A DNA stretch of 6,210 nt from contig JANNRW010000054.1 of NCBI GenBank assembly GCA_031401815.1, forward strand, positions 1-6,210, in the 5' to 3' direction. Numbering within the stretch: position 1 is the stretch's first letter; each line of letters opens with the position of its first letter. This DNA is from JANNRW01 sp031401815. GTDB taxonomy: Bacteria; Desulfobacterota; Desulfuromonadia; Geobacterales; DSM-12255. Shown here piece after piece: positions 5,548-6,210 of the stretch. Below the pieces are notes generated by a model. The model ran no database searches. It saw only the letters and a program-made list of their open reading frames with translations, and was not told the DNA's origin. The translations under genes and the position numbers were made by a program.

Positions 5548-5976
5548 ATGAGCAGAAAAAATATCATAAACATAGTTCTTGTTCTTCTGGTCGCCACCAT
5601 ACTTGTTACCCTTGCGTTCCTTGTAAGGGCAGGTGCCACAGTCGATACTGTAGCCGTATTCCGCACTATCGGCATGACCTGTAGCAGTTGCTCGGACAAG
5701 ATAACCAAGGGGCTTTCACGCGAGAAAGGTGTTGCGGTTACAGAAGTGGATGTTCCGGGTGGATGGGTTGTCGTTGGCTATGACTCGAAGAGTGTAAAAC
5801 CGGAAGTATTGTCAGGGAGAATAAAACGGATAGGCTTTGAGAACAAGGTTCAGGCTACGTTGACCCCGGAGCAGTTCAGGCAGATCGTTGGCAGGGATAT
5901 TGGCAAGAACGCTTCATCTGCTGGTGGCTGCGGTGGGTGTGGTCCCGGTGGCGGTTGCAATACAAAAAAACAGTAG
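5548..5976 (+). CDS. membrane-anchored HMA-domain protein with Cys/Gly-rich tail
   Basis: A 142-residue protein. After a short positive N-terminus (MSRKN), residues about 6-26 form one hydrophobic helix, an uncleaved anchor or signal peptide, placing the rest in the periplasm. Residues about 35-103 are a heavy-metal-associated domain like MerP, CopZ and the N-terminal domains of P1B ATPases. The metal loop is GMTCSSC (42-48) with C45 and C48, and the beta-alpha-beta-beta-alpha-beta pattern ends in IKRIGFENKV. Such domains bind Cu(I), Hg(II), Zn or Cd and pass the metal to partners. The tail (126-137) adds C128, C131 and C137 in a glycine-rich stretch (GGCGGCGPGGGC), possibly a second metal or redox site; this is inference. 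GGAGG 5 nt upstream supports the ATG. No transporter or mer/cop gene is nearby, so the metal is not identified. Confidence 0.9.
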   Translation: MSRKNIINIVLVLLVATILVTLAFLVRAGATVDTVAVFRTIGMTCSSCSDKITKGLSREKGVAVTEVDVPGGWVVVGYDSKSVKPEVLSGRIKRIGFENKVQATLTPEQFRQIVGRDIGKNASSAGGCGGCGPGGGCNTKKQ

Positions 5977-6033
5977 TCTGCATTCAGCGTTTCAAGCCGC
6001 CGTTGGCGACCCTTTATCAAGGAGTAACTTGAT

Positions 6034-6060
6034 GTGCTTCGACAAACTCAGCACGAACGG
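6034..6060. repeat. short dispersed repeat (TTCGACAA..CTCAGCACGAACGG family)
   Basis: The segment GTGCTTCGACAAACTCAGCAC followed by GAACGG has short inverted ends (GTGCT/AGCAC). From memory it resembles a small palindromic repeat scattered between genes in many environmental bacterial genomes, here one base off the usual form. The copy appears partial. It is non-coding, although one strand gives the FVLSLSKH peptide often seen in spurious gene calls. Confidence 0.55.
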
Positions 6061-6099
6061 AATAAAAAGCAGCAACTTCCGGTTTGGTCTTTGCATTTA

Positions 6100-6210
6100 G
6101 CCTCCCCTCCCTTGACGGGAGGGGATTGAGGGGTGGGTGAAGGTGCCGTCATCGTAAAGCATGGCAAATTACCCCACCCCCTAACCCCCTCCCGCAAGGG
6201 GAGGGGGGAC
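6100..6210. repeat. inverted pair of GC-rich palindromic repeat units
   Basis: Two copies of one unit of about 40 nt face each other around a centre of about 30 nt (6141-6170). The left copy contains the hairpin CCCCTCCC/GGGAGGGG (6104-6111 with 6117-6124). The right copy, reversed, contains CCCCCTCCC/GGGAGGGGG (6185-6193 with 6199-6207). Each unit continues into a TTGAGGGGTGGG-like stretch. The arrangement resembles REP/BIME doublets. There are no T-tracts, so it is not a standard terminator, though it may stabilise or end the HMA transcript. The unit may continue past the right edge. Confidence 0.75.

Noticed and set aside
5932..5976. Possible selenoprotein in the Cys/Gly tail of the HMA protein
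   Set aside because: There is no in-frame TGA; the cysteines are ordinary TGC/TGT codons and the gene ends in TAG.
5992..6096. Minus-strand 34-residue open frame with a good AGGGGAGG ribosome binding site
   Set aside because: It is made almost wholly of dispersed repeat sequence, and its FVLSLSKH peptide is a known artefact of that repeat.

Overview
This window looks like ordinary chromosome from an anaerobic, mid-GC Gram-negative bacterium, most likely a Geobacter relative (Desulfuromonadia). That placement is inferred from four things: a short Pta and an acetate kinase encoded next to a clostridial-type ferredoxin, an Rcp1-type response regulator, a sigma-54-like promoter, and GC-rich dispersed palindromes at the right edge. 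No marker gene fixes the taxon.

Left part (1-1404): a stand-alone response regulator on the minus strand (152-580) is divergent from a plus-strand XRE/S24 repressor-like gene (772-1404). The 191-nt gap between them carries GTTAAAT-type half-sites. The S24 domain appears to have lost its peptidase residues. Bases 1-151 hold an 8-bp inverted repeat and no gene I can support.

Central part (1405-4382): this is the acetate module. pta (1569-2570, +) and ackA (2650-3915, -) face each other and share one perfect 18-bp hairpin terminator. Together they would interconvert acetyl-CoA and acetate through acetyl phosphate, with ATP formed or spent. Upstream of pta are three TTTCAC repeats spaced 11 and 10 bp, ending in a 12-bp palindrome, followed by two candidate promoters. 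Divergent from ackA lies a small gene for a 55-residue 2[4Fe-4S] ferredoxin (4215-4382, +) that begins with TTG. A ferredoxin here fits acetate assimilation, where acetyl-CoA is carboxylated by a ferredoxin-dependent pyruvate synthase; this link is inferred. The 299-nt space between ackA and the ferredoxin gene (3916-4214) is AT-rich, and I see no gene or convincing promoter in it, only isolated -10-like hexamers.

Right part (4383-6210): the ferredoxin gene ends in a strong terminator. An unrecognised two-helix membrane protein (4546-5289, -) is divergent from a membrane-anchored heavy-metal-associated (HMA) protein with a Cys/Gly-rich tail (5548-5976, +). The 258-nt gap between them holds twin GAATATTC palindromes 20 bp apart and a sigma-54-like promoter about 90 bp further on, which is the spacing expected for an enhancer-dependent promoter. 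The last 234 nt (5977-6210) contain two families of dispersed repeat and no credible gene.

No mobile element, CRISPR array, tRNA or rRNA was seen. I found no strong case for a wholly new multi-gene system. The best leads are the regulatory architecture before the HMA gene and before pta, the S24 protein without catalytic residues, and the HMA protein's cysteine tail.
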